A stretch of 64,000 nucleotides of DNA from Microbacterium sulfonylureivorans (GTDB lineage Bacteria; Actinomycetota; Actinomycetes; Actinomycetales; Microbacteriaceae), in the NCBI RefSeq assembly GCF_003999995.1, contig NZ_RJAD01000001.1, positions 1,302,001-1,366,000 on the forward strand, given 5' to 3'. A program made the translations under genes and the position numbers. A model generated the notes under the pieces. The model did no database searches. It was given only the letters and a program-made list of their open reading frames with translations, and was not told the origin of the DNA. This document shows, one piece after another, positions 1 through 8,971 of this stretch (within the stretch, counting starts at the first letter, position 1; every line of letters begins with the position of its first letter).

Positions 1-48
1 AAGGCGCGTCCGCGCCGCCGACGGCCGTGCACACGTCGCGTCGCCGGC

Positions 49-825
49 TCAGTACTCATAGGGGTCCTGCGGCTCGGGGATCTCCTCGATCGACGCGGCC
101 TCGATCTCGAGCGTGCCGCCGGACGACGCGCGCACGGTGCCGGTCACCGTGACCCACTGCCCGGTCTCGGGGATCGGCTCACCCGACACCGGGATGCTCG
201 CCGGCTGGGCGTCGATCACGCAGTGGGTGATCACGAGCCGCGTGAGGTCGAAGTCCCCGCCCTCACCGGGGGTGACGAACCCCGTCAGCTCGATCGGGTC
301 GCCGTCGAACGCGTCGGGGTTGGTGGCGGTCGCGAAGACGGTGGCCCACTCGCCGACCCCGAATGTTGACGTGTCTCCGGTCGCCGCGAGGGTGACGGCA
401 TCCGCTCCGGCGAACAGCGGGGTCGCGCCGACGTCGCGCGACATGGCGAGGTCGGCCGACAGCGATGCGGGTGGCAGCACGAGCGTGAGGACGACGACGC
501 CGGATGCCGTGACCCCGCCGACCATCGTCGCCGCCGCACCGAGCGGGTGCCGGTGGAGGTCGTGGTCGGCGGGTTCGGCGCCGTGCTCGGAGCCGTGGTC
601 GTGCCCGTGGTCGGCCTCGGCTCCGAGCGGAAGGGCGAAGGACGCCACCGCGCCGACGAGCGCCACCACGGCCATCGACACCGCGAACCACGTCGAATCG
701 GGGTTGATGTACAGCCCCAGGCGCCCGGTCACCGCGAGGCCGATCGTGACGACGGCGAGGATCGCGGCGAGCCCGACGCCGAGCCACCGCGTGCTGATCC
801 AGCCGACCCGCTCCGCGCTACGCAA
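49..825 (-). CDS. TIGR03943/YcgQ-type membrane protein
   Basis: This 258-residue protein has two N-terminal membrane segments (about residues 14-34 and 46-66), then a His/Asp-rich cytosolic-type stretch (about 72-93, with HGHDHG and HRHP), a third hydrophobic segment (about 97-120) and a C-terminal extracytoplasmic domain. That layout fits the TIGR03943/DUF1980 (YcgQ) family. Members pair with a DUF318-type permease, and the permease gene immediately upstream overlaps this start by 8 bp, so the two are very probably translationally coupled partners. Downstream of a Zur-like gene and with a His-rich loop, a role in metal (zinc) traffic is likely but inferred. The substrate is not known from the sequence. 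Confidence 0.8.
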   Translation of the reverse strand: MRSAERVGWISTRWLGVGLAAILAVVTIGLAVTGRLGLYINPDSTWFAVSMAVVALVGAVASFALPLGAEADHGHDHGSEHGAEPADHDLHRHPLGAAATMVGGVTASGVVVLTLVLPPASLSADLAMSRDVGATPLFAGADAVTLAATGDTSTFGVGEWATVFATATNPDAFDGDPIELTGFVTPGEGGDFDLTRLVITHCVIDAQPASIPVSGEPIPETGQWVTVTGTVRASSGGTLEIEAASIEEIPEPQDPYEY

Positions 826-1837
826 GGAGGTTCACCACCGTCCCGATCGCGAAGGCCGACAGCAGCACCACCACGACGATCCCCGCGAGCGTGCGGGTCG
901 TGAAGGTCGTGCGCATGAGCGCCAGCATCTTGACGTCGATGAGGGGACCGACGAGGAGGAACGCGACGATCGCGCCCGGGGTGAACGTCGAGGCGAACGA
1001 GAGCGCGAAGAACGCGTCGACGTTCGAGCAGATCGACACGACCATCGCGAGCGCCATCATCGCGACGATCGACAGGGCGGGGTTGGACCCGATGGCCACC
1101 AGGGCCTCGCGCGGGATCAGCACCTGCACCGCCCCGGCGAGCGCGGAGCCGATCACGAGCGCCGGCATGACCGCCCGCAGCTCGATCACGAACTGCGCGA
1201 GGCTGCGCCGGCCCTTGCCGCCGGGCTCGTGGACGACGATCTCGCACGTGACGCGGAACCGGTCGGTGAGCAGGGCATCGGGTGACGGATGGCGACTGTA
1301 CAGCCAGCCGATGAGGTTCGCGATGAGGTACCCGCCGACGAGACGAGCGACGAGGATGCCGTCGCTGAAGCCGAACGCCTGATGGGTCGTGATGATGACG
1401 ATCGGGTTCACGATCGGCGCCGCGATGAGGAACGTCATCGTCTCCGGCACGCTGAAGCCGCGCATGAGGAGGCCGCGGGCGAACGGCACGTTGCCGCACT
1501 CGCACACCGGCACGACCATGCCGAGCAGCGACAGCACCGCCCTGCGGGCCCAGGCGCGGCGCGGCATCCACCGCTCGATCACCCCGGGCGGCACCCACAC
1601 CTGCACGGCGATCGACAGGATCACGCCGAGCATCACGAACGGCAGCGACTCGATCAGGACGCTGATCGCGAGAGTCAGCCCGTCCTGCGCGCGGGTGGGG
1701 AGGGATGCCGGGAACAGCGTCGGCGCCAGCCAGTCGACGACGAACAGGGCGAGGACCACCGCCGCGCCGATCGAGAGCGCGACGAGGGTGCGGGCCGTGC
1801 GCGTCGGCGCCGCCGGGCGGAGGTCAGTCCGCGTCAC
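818..1837 (-). CDS. DUF318/ArsP-like permease (YcgR type)
   Basis: A 339-residue polytopic membrane protein with about eight hydrophobic segments. It carries the family motif VPVCECGNVP near residue 110 and a second half-motif SICSNVDAFF near residue 267, as in the two-fold pseudo-symmetric DUF318/ArsP_1 permeases. Some members export trivalent organoarsenicals and others are linked to metal homeostasis. It overlaps the end of the Fur-family gene by 14 bp and the start of the YcgQ-type gene by 8 bp, so the three form one minus-strand unit. The neighbouring znuACB genes suggest zinc or another divalent metal, which is inference. Confidence 0.8.
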   Translation of the reverse strand: MTRTDLRPAAPTRTARTLVALSIGAAVVLALFVVDWLAPTLFPASLPTRAQDGLTLAISVLIESLPFVMLGVILSIAVQVWVPPGVIERWMPRRAWARRAVLSLLGMVVPVCECGNVPFARGLLMRGFSVPETMTFLIAAPIVNPIVIITTHQAFGFSDGILVARLVGGYLIANLIGWLYSRHPSPDALLTDRFRVTCEIVVHEPGGKGRRSLAQFVIELRAVMPALVIGSALAGAVQVLIPREALVAIGSNPALSIVAMMALAMVVSICSNVDAFFALSFASTFTPGAIVAFLLVGPLIDVKMLALMRTTFTTRTLAGIVVVVLLSAFAIGTVVNLLA

Positions 1838-2234
1838 GCTCGTCCTGGGCCTTGGCGCACGAGGCGCAGAGCCCGAAGATGTCGACGATGTGCTCGGCGT
1901 CGCGGAAGCCGTTGCGCTCGGCCGTGCGCTTCGCCCACTGCTCGACGTCCGTCGCCTCGATCTCGACGGTCAGTCCGCAGCTGCGGCAGATCAGGTGGTG
2001 GTGGTGACCGGCGCTCGTGCAGGCGCGGTACAGGGCCTCGCCCTCCGGGCTCTGGAGCGAGTCGGCGTCGCCCTGCGCGGCGAGGCCGGCGAGGGCGCGG
2101 TACACCGTCGCCAGTCCGATGCCCGTGTTCTCGTCGCGCAGCGTGGCGTGGAGCGATTGGGCGCTCACGAATCCGCGGGCGTCGGAGAGCGCTTCGCGCA
2201 CGCGCTCGCGCTGCCACGTGTTGCGCTGGACCAT
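1824..2234 (-). CDS. zur: Fur-family repressor, probably Zur
   Basis: A 136-residue winged-helix metalloregulator of the Fur family. The DNA-binding half carries the typical GIGLATVYRAL helix. The metal-binding half has GHHHHLICRSCG and a C-terminal CASC, the two CxxC pairs of the structural zinc site, plus the His cluster of the sensing site. The start at MVQRNTWQR is chosen because it fits the family N-terminus; an in-frame ATG 18 codons upstream (position 2288) is possible. Its place beside znuACB, which carries a Zur-type operator, makes zinc the likely signal, with zinc-loaded protein repressing uptake genes. Confidence 0.85.
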   Translation of the reverse strand: MVQRNTWQRERVREALSDARGFVSAQSLHATLRDENTGIGLATVYRALAGLAAQGDADSLQSPEGEALYRACTSAGHHHHLICRSCGLTVEIEATDVEQWAKRTAERNGFRDAEHIVDIFGLCASCAKAQDERDAD

Positions 2235-2328
2235 GCCCGGGAGTCTACCGGCGGGGTCTGTGCGCCGACCCGGGGCTGCCGCGCTCATGAGGCATCCGTC
2301 CTGTCACTCACCCGCGGCTGAGTGTCGC

Positions 2329-2362
2329 GACCGCGTGCCGCGGCGCGCAACCCGGCGCGGTC
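2329..2362. terminator. Possible hairpin between znuB and zur
   Basis: GACCGCG (2329-2335) pairs with CGCGGTC (2356-2362) across a GC-rich loop, 42 bp downstream of the znuB stop on the minus strand. No T-run follows. It could attenuate znu transcription before zur, but it is weak evidence. Confidence 0.35.
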
Positions 2363-2403
2363 GAAGCATCCGTCCCCGCACACAATGCGGCGAGGCGGGC
2401 GGG

Positions 2404-3273
2404 TCACGCGGTCACCGGCTCGCGGGTCACGCGCCCGCGCCGGGAGCCGATGCCGCGGCAGACGAGGTAGATGACGAACGAGATCGTGGTGATGTAAGGG
2501 CTGACCGGCAGCGTGCCCATGATCGCGAGGAGGATTCCGCCCACCGCCGACACGAAGCCGAAGACGGCGGCGAGCACCGGCACCGACAGGGGGCCCGTCG
2601 CGATCCGCATGGCGGCGGCGGCGGGAGTGACCAGGAGCGCCATGACCAGCAGTGCGCCGATGATGTGCACGGCGACGGCGACGATGAGTCCGAGCAGGAG
2701 CATGAACGCGAGCGAGACCGCGGTCGTGGGCACTCCGCGCGCGGCCGCCGACTGAGGATCGAGGGAGTCGAAGCGCAGCGGACGCCAGATCGCGAGCAGG
2801 CCCAGCAGCACGACGATGCTGATCGCGATGAGCCAGCCGAGCTGATCGGACTGCACCGACACGATCTGGCCCGTGAGCAGGCTGAACCGGTTGGCGCTGC
2901 GGCCGTCGTAGAGCGAGAGGAACAGGATGCCCAGGCCCAGCCCGAACGGCATCAGCACGCCGATGATCGAGTTGCGGTCCCTCGCACGCGCACCGAGCCA
3001 GCCGATGATCGCGGCGGCGAGGATCGATCCGACGATCGAGCCGGTCACGACGTCGACACCGATGAGCAGGGCCGCCGCCGCACCCGCGAACGACAGCTCG
3101 CTGATGCCGTGCACCGCGAACGCCATGTCGCGCTGCATGACCAGCACGCCGATGAGACCGCCGACGAGACCGAGCACGGCGCCCGCCCACACCGAGTTCG
3201 ACACGAGGCCGAGGATCTGGCCGTACACGGGCAGCCCGCCGAACATCGCGTCGGCGATGTCGTCCCAGTTCAT
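2404..3273 (-). CDS. znuB: Zinc ABC transporter permease
   Basis: A 289-residue ABC-3 family inner-membrane permease with about eight hydrophobic helices and the family-typical GISELSFAGAAAALL segment near residue 50. It would form the dimeric channel of a zinc (or manganese) importer with the upstream ATPase and lipoprotein. The start ATG overlaps the ATPase stop (ATGA at 3270-3273), indicating translational coupling. Charged ends (RRGRVTREP at the C-terminus) suit a cytoplasmic tail. The Zur box in front of the operon argues for zinc over manganese. Confidence 0.9.
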   Translation of the reverse strand: MNWDDIADAMFGGLPVYGQILGLVSNSVWAGAVLGLVGGLIGVLVMQRDMAFAVHGISELSFAGAAAALLIGVDVVTGSIVGSILAAAIIGWLGARARDRNSIIGVLMPFGLGLGILFLSLYDGRSANRFSLLTGQIVSVQSDQLGWLIAISIVVLLGLLAIWRPLRFDSLDPQSAAARGVPTTAVSLAFMLLLGLIVAVAVHIIGALLVMALLVTPAAAAMRIATGPLSVPVLAAVFGFVSAVGGILLAIMGTLPVSPYITTISFVIYLVCRGIGSRRGRVTREPVTA

Positions 3274-4088
3274 ACGTGGTCCTCGTCCGCGTGATGGTGG
3301 TGGGATGCCTCGGCATCGGGCGCGCCGACCACGACGAGCCGGTCGCCCGCGCGCAGGACGAACACCGGTGCACCGTACAGGTCGGTCAGCACGCGCGAGT
3401 TCAGCACCTCGTCGGGCGTGCCCAGCGTGAAGCGGCCGTTGGCGAGGTAGAGGATGCGGTCGACCTTGCTGAGGACCGGATTGATGTCGTGGGTCACGAG
3501 GAGGACCGCGGCATCCTTCTCCCGGCGATGCCGGTCGATGAGACCGATGACCGCCTGCTGGTTGGCCAGGTCGAGGCTCGTCAGCGGCTCGTCGCACAGG
3601 AGCAGGCCCGGCTCGTCCGCGAGCGCCTGCCCCGCGCGGAGCCGCTGCTGCTCGCCGCCGGAGAGCTCGCCCACCGGGCGGTCCGCGAACGACCGCGCGC
3701 CGACGGCGTCGATGAGCGCGTCGACGCGGGCGGCGTCGCCACGACGCGGGAACGGAAGGCCGAAACGGTGCCCCGAGACTCCGAGCGTCACGAGGTCGCG
3801 TCCGCGCAGCGCGGTGTCGGGCGGCAGCGGACGGGACTGGGGAAGGTACCCGACATGACGGTTCCCGCGCGCCCGCACCGGTTCGCCGAGCACGGTGATC
3901 TCGCCGCCGCTGAGGGGCTCGAGCCCCAGGATCGCCCGCAGCAGTGTCGTCTTGCCCGAGCCGCTCGGCCCGAGGATCGCGATCAGCTCGCCGGGGCGGA
4001 CCGTCAGATCGAGGCCGGCCCACAGCTCGCGGTCGCCGCGGCGGAGCGAGGCATCCCGGATCTCGAGTGCGGGGCGCGCGGTGCTCAC
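3270..4088 (-). CDS. znuC: Zinc ABC transporter ATPase
   Basis: A 272-residue ABC ATPase. Walker A GPSGSGKTT lies at about residues 40-48, followed by a Q-loop region, the signature LSGGEQQRL, Walker B LLLCDEPL and a switch His in VTHD. The C-terminus ends in a His-rich tail (HHHHADEDH), often seen in metal transport systems. The GTG start is preferred because it overlaps the znuA stop as GTGA; an upstream ATG at 4133 would intrude into znuA. It energises uptake through the ZnuB permease. Confidence 0.9.
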   Translation of the reverse strand: MSTARPALEIRDASLRRGDRELWAGLDLTVRPGELIAILGPSGSGKTTLLRAILGLEPLSGGEITVLGEPVRARGNRHVGYLPQSRPLPPDTALRGRDLVTLGVSGHRFGLPFPRRGDAARVDALIDAVGARSFADRPVGELSGGEQQRLRAGQALADEPGLLLCDEPLTSLDLANQQAVIGLIDRHRREKDAAVLLVTHDINPVLSKVDRILYLANGRFTLGTPDEVLNSRVLTDLYGAPVFVLRAGDRLVVVGAPDAEASHHHHADEDHV

Positions 4089-5113
4089 TCCGTCAGCGCG
4101 CCGTTCAGCGCCTCGATGTTCGCCTGCATCCACGAGATGTAAGTCTGGCCCTCGGGGACGGTTTCTGAAAACGCGATGCTCGGGATGCCGCGGCCGTCGG
4201 CCTCGCCGACGATCTGAGCGGTCTCGGCGCCGGCGGTCTGCGCGTTGGTGATCACGACGCTCACCTGGTCGTCCTCGAAGAGCGCGATCGACTCGAGGAG
4301 GGTGGCGGGCGCGACATCCTGCCCCTCTTCGACGGCCTCGCTGAAGGCGTCGGGCGTCACGTTCACCAGCCCTGCCGCGGCGACGAGGTAGGCGGGCACG
4401 GGCTCGGTCAGGAACACCTGCGCGCCGGCATGGTTGGCGTCGATCTCGGCGAGCGACGCTTCCAGCTGCTCGACCTCGGCGACGAAGGCGTCGGCGTTCG
4501 CGGTGAACGCGGCCGCGTTCTCGGGGCTCAGCTCGGCGAGCTCCTCGGCGATCTCCTCGGCCAGGTGCGCGACGGTGTGCGGGTCGTACCAGACGTGCTC
4601 GTTGAAGCCTTCGACGTGCTCGTGATCGGCGTGGTCGTGGTCGTCCGATTCACTGTCGGCCGCGTCATCGGCCTCGGCCGCCTCGCCGGCGGTGTCGTCC
4701 TCATCGTCCGACTCCTCGGCGTGGCCATCGTTCTCGGGCCAGTCGTGCGAGTGCTCCACCGCCGTGACGACCGGCGCCTGACTGCCGCTGGAGTCGATGA
4801 GCGCGTCGATGAAGGCGTCGTAGCCGCCGCCGTTCTCGATGATGAGATCGGCGTCCGCGACCGTGAGCTGGTCGCGGGCGCTCGCCTCGAACGAGTGCGG
4901 GTCCTGCGACTCGTTGCTCACGATCGACGTGACCTCGACGAGGTCGCCGCCGATCGCCTCCGCGATCTGCCCGTACACGTTGGTCGACGCGACGACCGAG
5001 ATGACGTCTCCGCCACCCTGGTCCGCGGCCGTGCCGCCGGCGCAGCCCGCGAGGGCGAGAGTGGATGCCGCGGCCAGGCCGAGAAATGTCGTGGAGCGTC
5101 GTGCGGAGGTCAT
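4085..5113 (-). CDS. znuA: Zinc-binding lipoprotein of ABC transporter
   Basis: A 342-residue substrate-binding protein of cluster A-I (ZnuA/TroA). It has a lipoprotein signal peptide with lipobox LALAGC (Cys24). Metal-ligand histidines are visible in DPHSFE, WYDPH and later segments. Between about residues 120 and 165 is an unusually acidic, His-rich loop (HSHDWPEND ... DDHDHADHEHVEG), the hallmark of zinc-specific members, which collects or senses zinc. It is first in the znuACB operon, with a Zur-type operator 20 bp upstream of the start codon, so repression under zinc repletion is expected. Confidence 0.93.
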   Translation of the reverse strand: MTSARRSTTFLGLAAASTLALAGCAGGTAADQGGGDVISVVASTNVYGQIAEAIGGDLVEVTSIVSNESQDPHSFEASARDQLTVADADLIIENGGGYDAFIDALIDSSGSQAPVVTAVEHSHDWPENDGHAEESDDEDDTAGEAAEADDAADSESDDHDHADHEHVEGFNEHVWYDPHTVAHLAEEIAEELAELSPENAAAFTANADAFVAEVEQLEASLAEIDANHAGAQVFLTEPVPAYLVAAAGLVNVTPDAFSEAVEEGQDVAPATLLESIALFEDDQVSVVITNAQTAGAETAQIVGEADGRGIPSIAFSETVPEGQTYISWMQANIEALNGALTE

Positions 5114-5132
5114 GAGTCCACTCTAACGTTAT

Positions 5133-5147
5133 TGATAATCGTTCTCA
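5133..5147. promoter_or_regulatory. Zur box upstream of znuA
   Basis: The 15-bp word TGATAATCGTTCTCA is a near-perfect inverted repeat of the actinobacterial Zur operator pattern TGANAATNATTNTCA. It stands 20 bp upstream of the znuA start, where it would block the promoter. It is strikingly AT-rich for this genome. Confidence 0.8.
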
Positions 5148-5391
5148 AATTTGGAGTCGAGGATTCCCGCGTAACGACCGGGGGTATCCGCACTCTTCCC
5201 CCGCAGAGGGAGAGATTCCTCAGGCTGCGGCGCTCCCCAGTGCGCGCGGCCGGTCTGCCAGGGGGGACCGGGCAGACAGCAGTCCCGCCCGGATGACGAG
5301 CCCCCGCTCGCGTGGGAGACCCCAGCTCCCCGCCCGGGCGGGGCTGCACTCAGGGGACCGGCCCGAACGGGCCGCAGAGTGCGGGGACGCG
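5148..5391. other. GC-rich non-coding stretch upstream of znuA
   Basis: No convincing gene is present. The stretch carries several perfect palindromes, for example CCCCGCCCGGGCGGGG at 5328-5343 and GCCCGAACGGGC at 5370-5381, and paired motifs such as GTCTGCC/GGCAGAC around 5254-5278. It could be a structured leader or small RNA, or just tandem hairpins. No riboswitch family is recognised. Confidence 0.4.
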
Positions 5392-5426
5392 CTCGACCCC
5401 CGGCACGTGGGGCGCCGGGGGTCGAG
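5392..5426 (-). terminator. Terminator of the 2-oxo acid dehydrogenase operon
   Basis: A perfect 13-bp stem, CTCGACCCCCGGC (5392-5404) with GCCGGGGGTCGAG (5414-5426), and a 9-nt loop. It lies 27 bp beyond the E2 stop codon on the minus strand. There is no strong T-run, as is common in high-GC actinobacteria. Confidence 0.7.
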
Positions 5427-5453
5427 TCGCCTGCCTCGCACGCGCGGCCGACC

Positions 5454-6818
5454 TCAGTCGAGCAGGAGCGCCGGCTCCTCGAGGATCGATGCGACGTCGG
5501 CGATGAACCGCGACATCCCGTCGCCGTCGATCACGCGATGGTCGAACGAGCCTGCGACGGTCGTCACCCAGCGGGGACGCACCTCGCCGTCGACGACCCA
5601 GGGCTTCTGCCTGATCGTGCCGAGAGCGATGATGCCCGACTCGCCCGGGTTGATGATCGGCGTTCCGGCATCCATCCCGAACACACCGATGTTGGTGATC
5701 GTGATCGTGCCCTGCTGCTGGTCGGCCGGGGTCGTCTTCCCCTCGCGCGCGGTGATGGTGAGCTTCTCGAGCGACCTGGCGAGATCGCGCATCGACAGGT
5801 CCTGCGCGTCCTTGATGTTCGGCACGAGGAGCCCGCGCGGCGTGGCCGCGGCGATCCCGAGGTTGACGTAGCGCCGAACCCGGATCTCGGCGCCGCCGTC
5901 GGCGTCGATCCACGCCGCGTTGACCATCGGCGTGCGGCGGACCGCCCAGATCACGGCGCGGGCCATGATCAGCAGCGGAGAGATCCTGATGTCGGCGAAG
6001 TCCGGCGAGGCCTTGAGCCGCTTGACGAGTTCCATCGTGCGCGTCGCATCGACATCGGTCCAGACCGAGACGTGCGGGGCGGTGTAGGCCGACTGGACCA
6101 TTCCGCTCGCCACGGCCTTGCGCACACCTTTGACCGCGATGGTCTCCTCGCGCGCGTCGTCGGCCGGAGGGGCCGGGTCACGGGGAGGAGCGGATGCCGC
6201 GGCCGGCGCTGCGACCGGGATCGTCTCTTCACGCACGGCGCCCCATTCGGGCGTCTCGATGTTGCGGAACACGCTGGCCTGCGACGCCTGCTTGACGACG
6301 TCCTCCCGCGTGACCTCCCCGGCCGGACCCGTCGGGACGACGGCGGCCAGATCGACGCCGAGATCGCGCGCGAGCTTGCGGATCGGCGGCTTGGCGACGA
6401 CACCGACGGACGACTCCACCCGCTCCTGCGCCGTCACGGCGGGCTTGCGGCGCCGGGACTGCACCGGGCCGCCGGTGCCGTAGCCGACGAGCACCGCACC
6501 GTCGCCCTCGGACGCGGCCGCCTCGGCGGGCGCGCCGTGCTCGGTCTGCCCGACGGTCGCGGGGCCCGAGGCATCCGCTGCCGAGGCGATCGTGATGATC
6601 GCGGCGCCGACGTTCACGGTGTCGCCCTCTCCCACGAGGAGCTCGCCGACCGTGCCGGCGAACGGCGAAGGCAGCTCGACGAGGGACTTGGCGGTCTCGA
6701 TCTCGACGAGGACGTCATTGACGGCGACGGTGTCGCCCGGCGCGACGTGCCACGACACGATCTCCGCCTCGGTGAGTCCTTCGCCGACATCGGGGAGGAC
6801 GAACGTCTGGGTGCTCAT
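5454..6818 (-). CDS. Dihydrolipoamide acyltransferase (E2)
   Basis: A 454-residue E2 of a 2-oxo acid dehydrogenase complex. One N-terminal lipoyl domain carries the lipoylated Lys44 in [10 protein letters not shown] linker is followed by a peripheral subunit-binding domain (about 150-185, [14 protein letters not shown]) and a C-terminal catalytic domain with [10 protein letters not shown], where His and Asp are the active-site pair. It transfers the acyl group from lipoamide to CoA. The heterodimeric E1 genes directly upstream (16-bp gap) make it a branched-chain 2-oxo acid or pyruvate complex; the actinobacterial arrangement with an aminotransferase favours the branched-chain type. No E3 gene is in the window. 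Confidence 0.9.
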   Translation of the reverse strand: MSTQTFVLPDVGEGLTEAEIVSWHVAPGDTVAVNDVLVEIETAKSLVELPSPFAGTVGELLVGEGDTVNVGAAIITIASAADASGPATVGQTEHGAPAEAAASEGDGAVLVGYGTGGPVQSRRRKPAVTAQERVESSVGVVAKPPIRKLARDLGVDLAAVVPTGPAGEVTREDVVKQASQASVFRNIETPEWGAVREETIPVAAPAAASAPPRDPAPPADDAREETIAVKGVRKAVASGMVQSAYTAPHVSVWTDVDATRTMELVKRLKASPDFADIRISPLLIMARAVIWAVRRTPMVNAAWIDADGGAEIRVRRYVNLGIAAATPRGLLVPNIKDAQDLSMRDLARSLEKLTITAREGKTTPADQQQGTITITNIGVFGMDAGTPIINPGESGIIALGTIRQKPWVVDGEVRPRWVTTVAGSFDHRVIDGDGMSRFIADVASILEEPALLLD

Positions 6819-6833
6819 GCGCGATCCTTCATG

Positions 6834-7817
6834 TCAGTAGGCGAGGGCGCGGTCGACGGCCTCGAGGATGCGGTCCGCGTCGGGGAGGTAGGTGCCCTCG
6901 AGCTTGGCCGGGGGGAACGGGACATCGAAGCCGGACACGCGAAGCACGGGCGCCTCCAGCGCATAGAACGCGCGCTCCATGACGGTCGCGGCGACCTCGC
7001 TGCCGAGGCTCGTGAACCCGGGGGCCTCCTGCGCGTAGACCATCCGACCGGTGCGCCGCACCGAGTCGAGGATCGGGCCGTAGTCGATCGGCGACAGCGA
7101 GCGCACGTCGACGACCTCGCAGCTGGTGCCCTCCGACTCGGCCAGCGCGGCCGCCTGGAGCAGTGTGGTGACCATCGCCCCGTGCCCGACGAGCGTGACG
7201 TCGGTGCCGCGGCGCACCACGCGGCTGGCGTGGAGCGGGAGGGCCCGCGAGGCGGTGTCGACCTCGCCCTTCTGCCAGTACTTGCTCTTCGGCTCGAGGA
7301 AGATCACCGGATCGGGCGACGAGATCGCATCCTGGATCATCCAGTACGCGTCGTTCGCGGTCGACGGGCTGACCACGCGGAGCCCCGGAGTGTGCGTGAA
7401 GTACGCCTCGGGGCTCTCCTGGTGATGCTCGACGGCGCCGATGTGACCGCCGTAAGGGATGCGGATGACGACGGGCATCTGCAGCACGCCCTCGTGCCGG
7501 TTCGTGAACTTCGCGAGCTGCGAGGTGATCTGGTCGAAGGCGGGGAAGACGAACCCGTCGAACTGGATCTCGCACACCGGACGGAACCCGGCCATCGCCA
7601 GACCGATCGCGGTGCCGACGATGCCGGACTCCGCGAGCGGGGTGTCGAGCACGCGCCGGTCGCCGAACTCGGCCTGAAGCCCCTCGGTCACGCGGAAGAC
7701 CCCGCCGAGCTTGCCGATGTCCTCGCCCATGAGCAGGACGCGGTCGCTGCCGGCGAGCGCGGCGCGGAGTCCTGCATTCAGTGCGCGACTGATGGGCATG
7801 GTGGTCACGTCGCTCAC
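6834..7817 (-). CDS. 2-oxo acid dehydrogenase E1 beta subunit
   Basis: A 327-residue transketolase-like beta subunit. The N-terminus has ISRALNAGLRAAL and LLMGEDIGKLGGVF, the conserved Glu region that activates the thiamine cofactor. HIGAVEHHQESPEAYF and the C-terminal VSGFDVPFPPAKLEG are characteristic of the BkdA2/PdhB family. The GTG start is chosen because it overlaps the E1-alpha stop as GTGA (7814-7817); an internal ATG six codons on is an alternative. With the alpha subunit it makes the thiamine-diphosphate decarboxylase of the complex. Confidence 0.9.
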   Translation of the reverse strand: MSDVTTMPISRALNAGLRAALAGSDRVLLMGEDIGKLGGVFRVTEGLQAEFGDRRVLDTPLAESGIVGTAIGLAMAGFRPVCEIQFDGFVFPAFDQITSQLAKFTNRHEGVLQMPVVIRIPYGGHIGAVEHHQESPEAYFTHTPGLRVVSPSTANDAYWMIQDAISSPDPVIFLEPKSKYWQKGEVDTASRALPLHASRVVRRGTDVTLVGHGAMVTTLLQAAALAESEGTSCEVVDVRSLSPIDYGPILDSVRRTGRMVYAQEAPGFTSLGSEVAATVMERAFYALEAPVLRVSGFDVPFPPAKLEGTYLPDADRILEAVDRALAY

Positions 7818-8971
7818 GATGCGCCCTCCTCGAAGGATGCCTCGTACCCGGCGAGCCACTGCCTCTGCTCCTCGACGAGCGGATGGGCCTCGGAGTAGAC
7901 GTGGTCGAACATGATGTCGGTGTCGATCCCGCCGAGCGCGTTGGTGCGCGTGCGCACGTCGTCGGCGACGGCCTCGGACTCGGCGACGACGTCGGCGAAG
8001 AACGCGTCCGACGCGCCCCGCGACCGGAGGAAGCGCTCCATGCGTGCGATCGGGTCGCGGCGTCGCCACGACTCCTCTTCGGCGGAGGTGCGGTACTTCG
8101 TCGGGTCGTCGCTCGTGGTGTGCGCACCCATGCGGTACGTCATGGCCTCGATCGCCCGCGGGCCCAGACCGGACCGTGCCTCGTCGAGCGCCACGCGGGT
8201 GACGGCCCAGCTCGCCAGCACGTCGTTGCCGTCGATCGGGATGCTCGGCATCCCGTAGCCCTCGCCGCGCTTGAACAGCGGCGCGCGGGACTGCGTGGCC
8301 ACGGGCACCGAGATGGCCCACTGGTTGTTCTGCAGGAAGAAGACCTCGGGAGTGAGGTAGCTGGCGGCGAAGACCATCGCCTCGTGCACGTCGCCCTGGC
8401 TCGAGGCGCCGTCGCCGTAGTAGACGATGACGGCCTCGTCGCGCTCGGGGTCGCCCGATCCGCAGCGGCCGTCGAGCGCGAGGCCCATGCCGAACCCGGT
8501 CGCGTGCAGCGTCTGCGCGCCGAGGACCAGCGTGTAGATGTGCGTGTTGCCGTTCTTCGGGTCGGTCGGGTCCCACCCGCCGTGCGTGAGCCCGCGCATG
8601 AGCCGGATGATGTCGAGCGGGTCGACGCCGCGGATGCGCGTGACGACGTGCTCGCGGTACGACGGGAAGAGGTGGTCCTGCGCGCGGGCGGCGCGCGCGG
8701 AGCCGACCTGCGCCGCCTCCTGGCCGAAGCTCGGCGGCCAGAGCGCGAGCTGGCCTTGGCGCTGCAGGTTCGTCGCCTGCACGTCGAACGCGCGGATGAC
8801 GGCCATGTCGCGGTAGAAGGTCTCGAGCTCGGCGTCGGCGAGACCGTCGACGAGGGCGCGGTACGGCTCGGCCCCCGGCGACGGAGCGAACGTGCCGTCG
8901 GCCTCGAGGAAGCGGACGAGAGCGGGGTCGTCGGGAAGCACAGCGGCGACGGCCCCCTCGAGGGTGCTCAT
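7814..8971 (-). CDS. 2-oxo acid dehydrogenase E1 alpha subunit
   Basis: A 385-residue ThDP-dependent E1 alpha subunit. The cofactor-binding signature [14 protein letters not shown] is followed 12 residues later by QNNQWAIS, the classic GDG-X(20-30)-NN motif. SYREH and the phosphorylation-loop-like [18 protein letters not shown] are also present. It decarboxylates a 2-oxo acid (branched-chain or pyruvate) and passes the acyl group to E2 lipoamide. Its ATG overlaps the upstream aminotransferase stop (ATGA at 8968-8971), so the four genes form one operon. Confidence 0.9.
   Translation of the reverse strand: MSTLEGAVAAVLPDDPALVRFLEADGTFAPSPGAEPYRALVDGLADAELETFYRDMAVIRAFDVQATNLQRQGQLALWPPSFGQEAAQVGSARAARAQDHLFPSYREHVVTRIRGVDPLDIIRLMRGLTHGGWDPTDPKNGNTHIYTLVLGAQTLHATGFGMGLALDGRCGSGDPERDEAVIVYYGDGASSQGDVHEAMVFAASYLTPEVFFLQNNQWAISVPVATQSRAPLFKRGEGYGMPSIPIDGNDVLASWAVTRVALDEARSGLGPRAIEAMTYRMGAHTTSDDPTKYRTSAEEESWRRRDPIARMERFLRSRGASDAFFADVVAESEAVADDVRTRTNALGGIDTDIMFDHVYSEAHPLVEEQRQWLAGYEASFEEGAS

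Noticed and set aside
113..1285. Long plus-strand frames opposite minus-strand genes (also 5379-7898, 11946-15704, 25367-29647 on the opposite strand)
   Set aside because: Arg/Ala/Pro/His-rich shadows of the real genes, without motifs or ribosome sites.
2404..4023. Single 539-codon frame as a fused transporter
   Set aside because: The first half is a shadow frame of the ATPase gene; the real permease starts at 3273 with an ATGA overlap.
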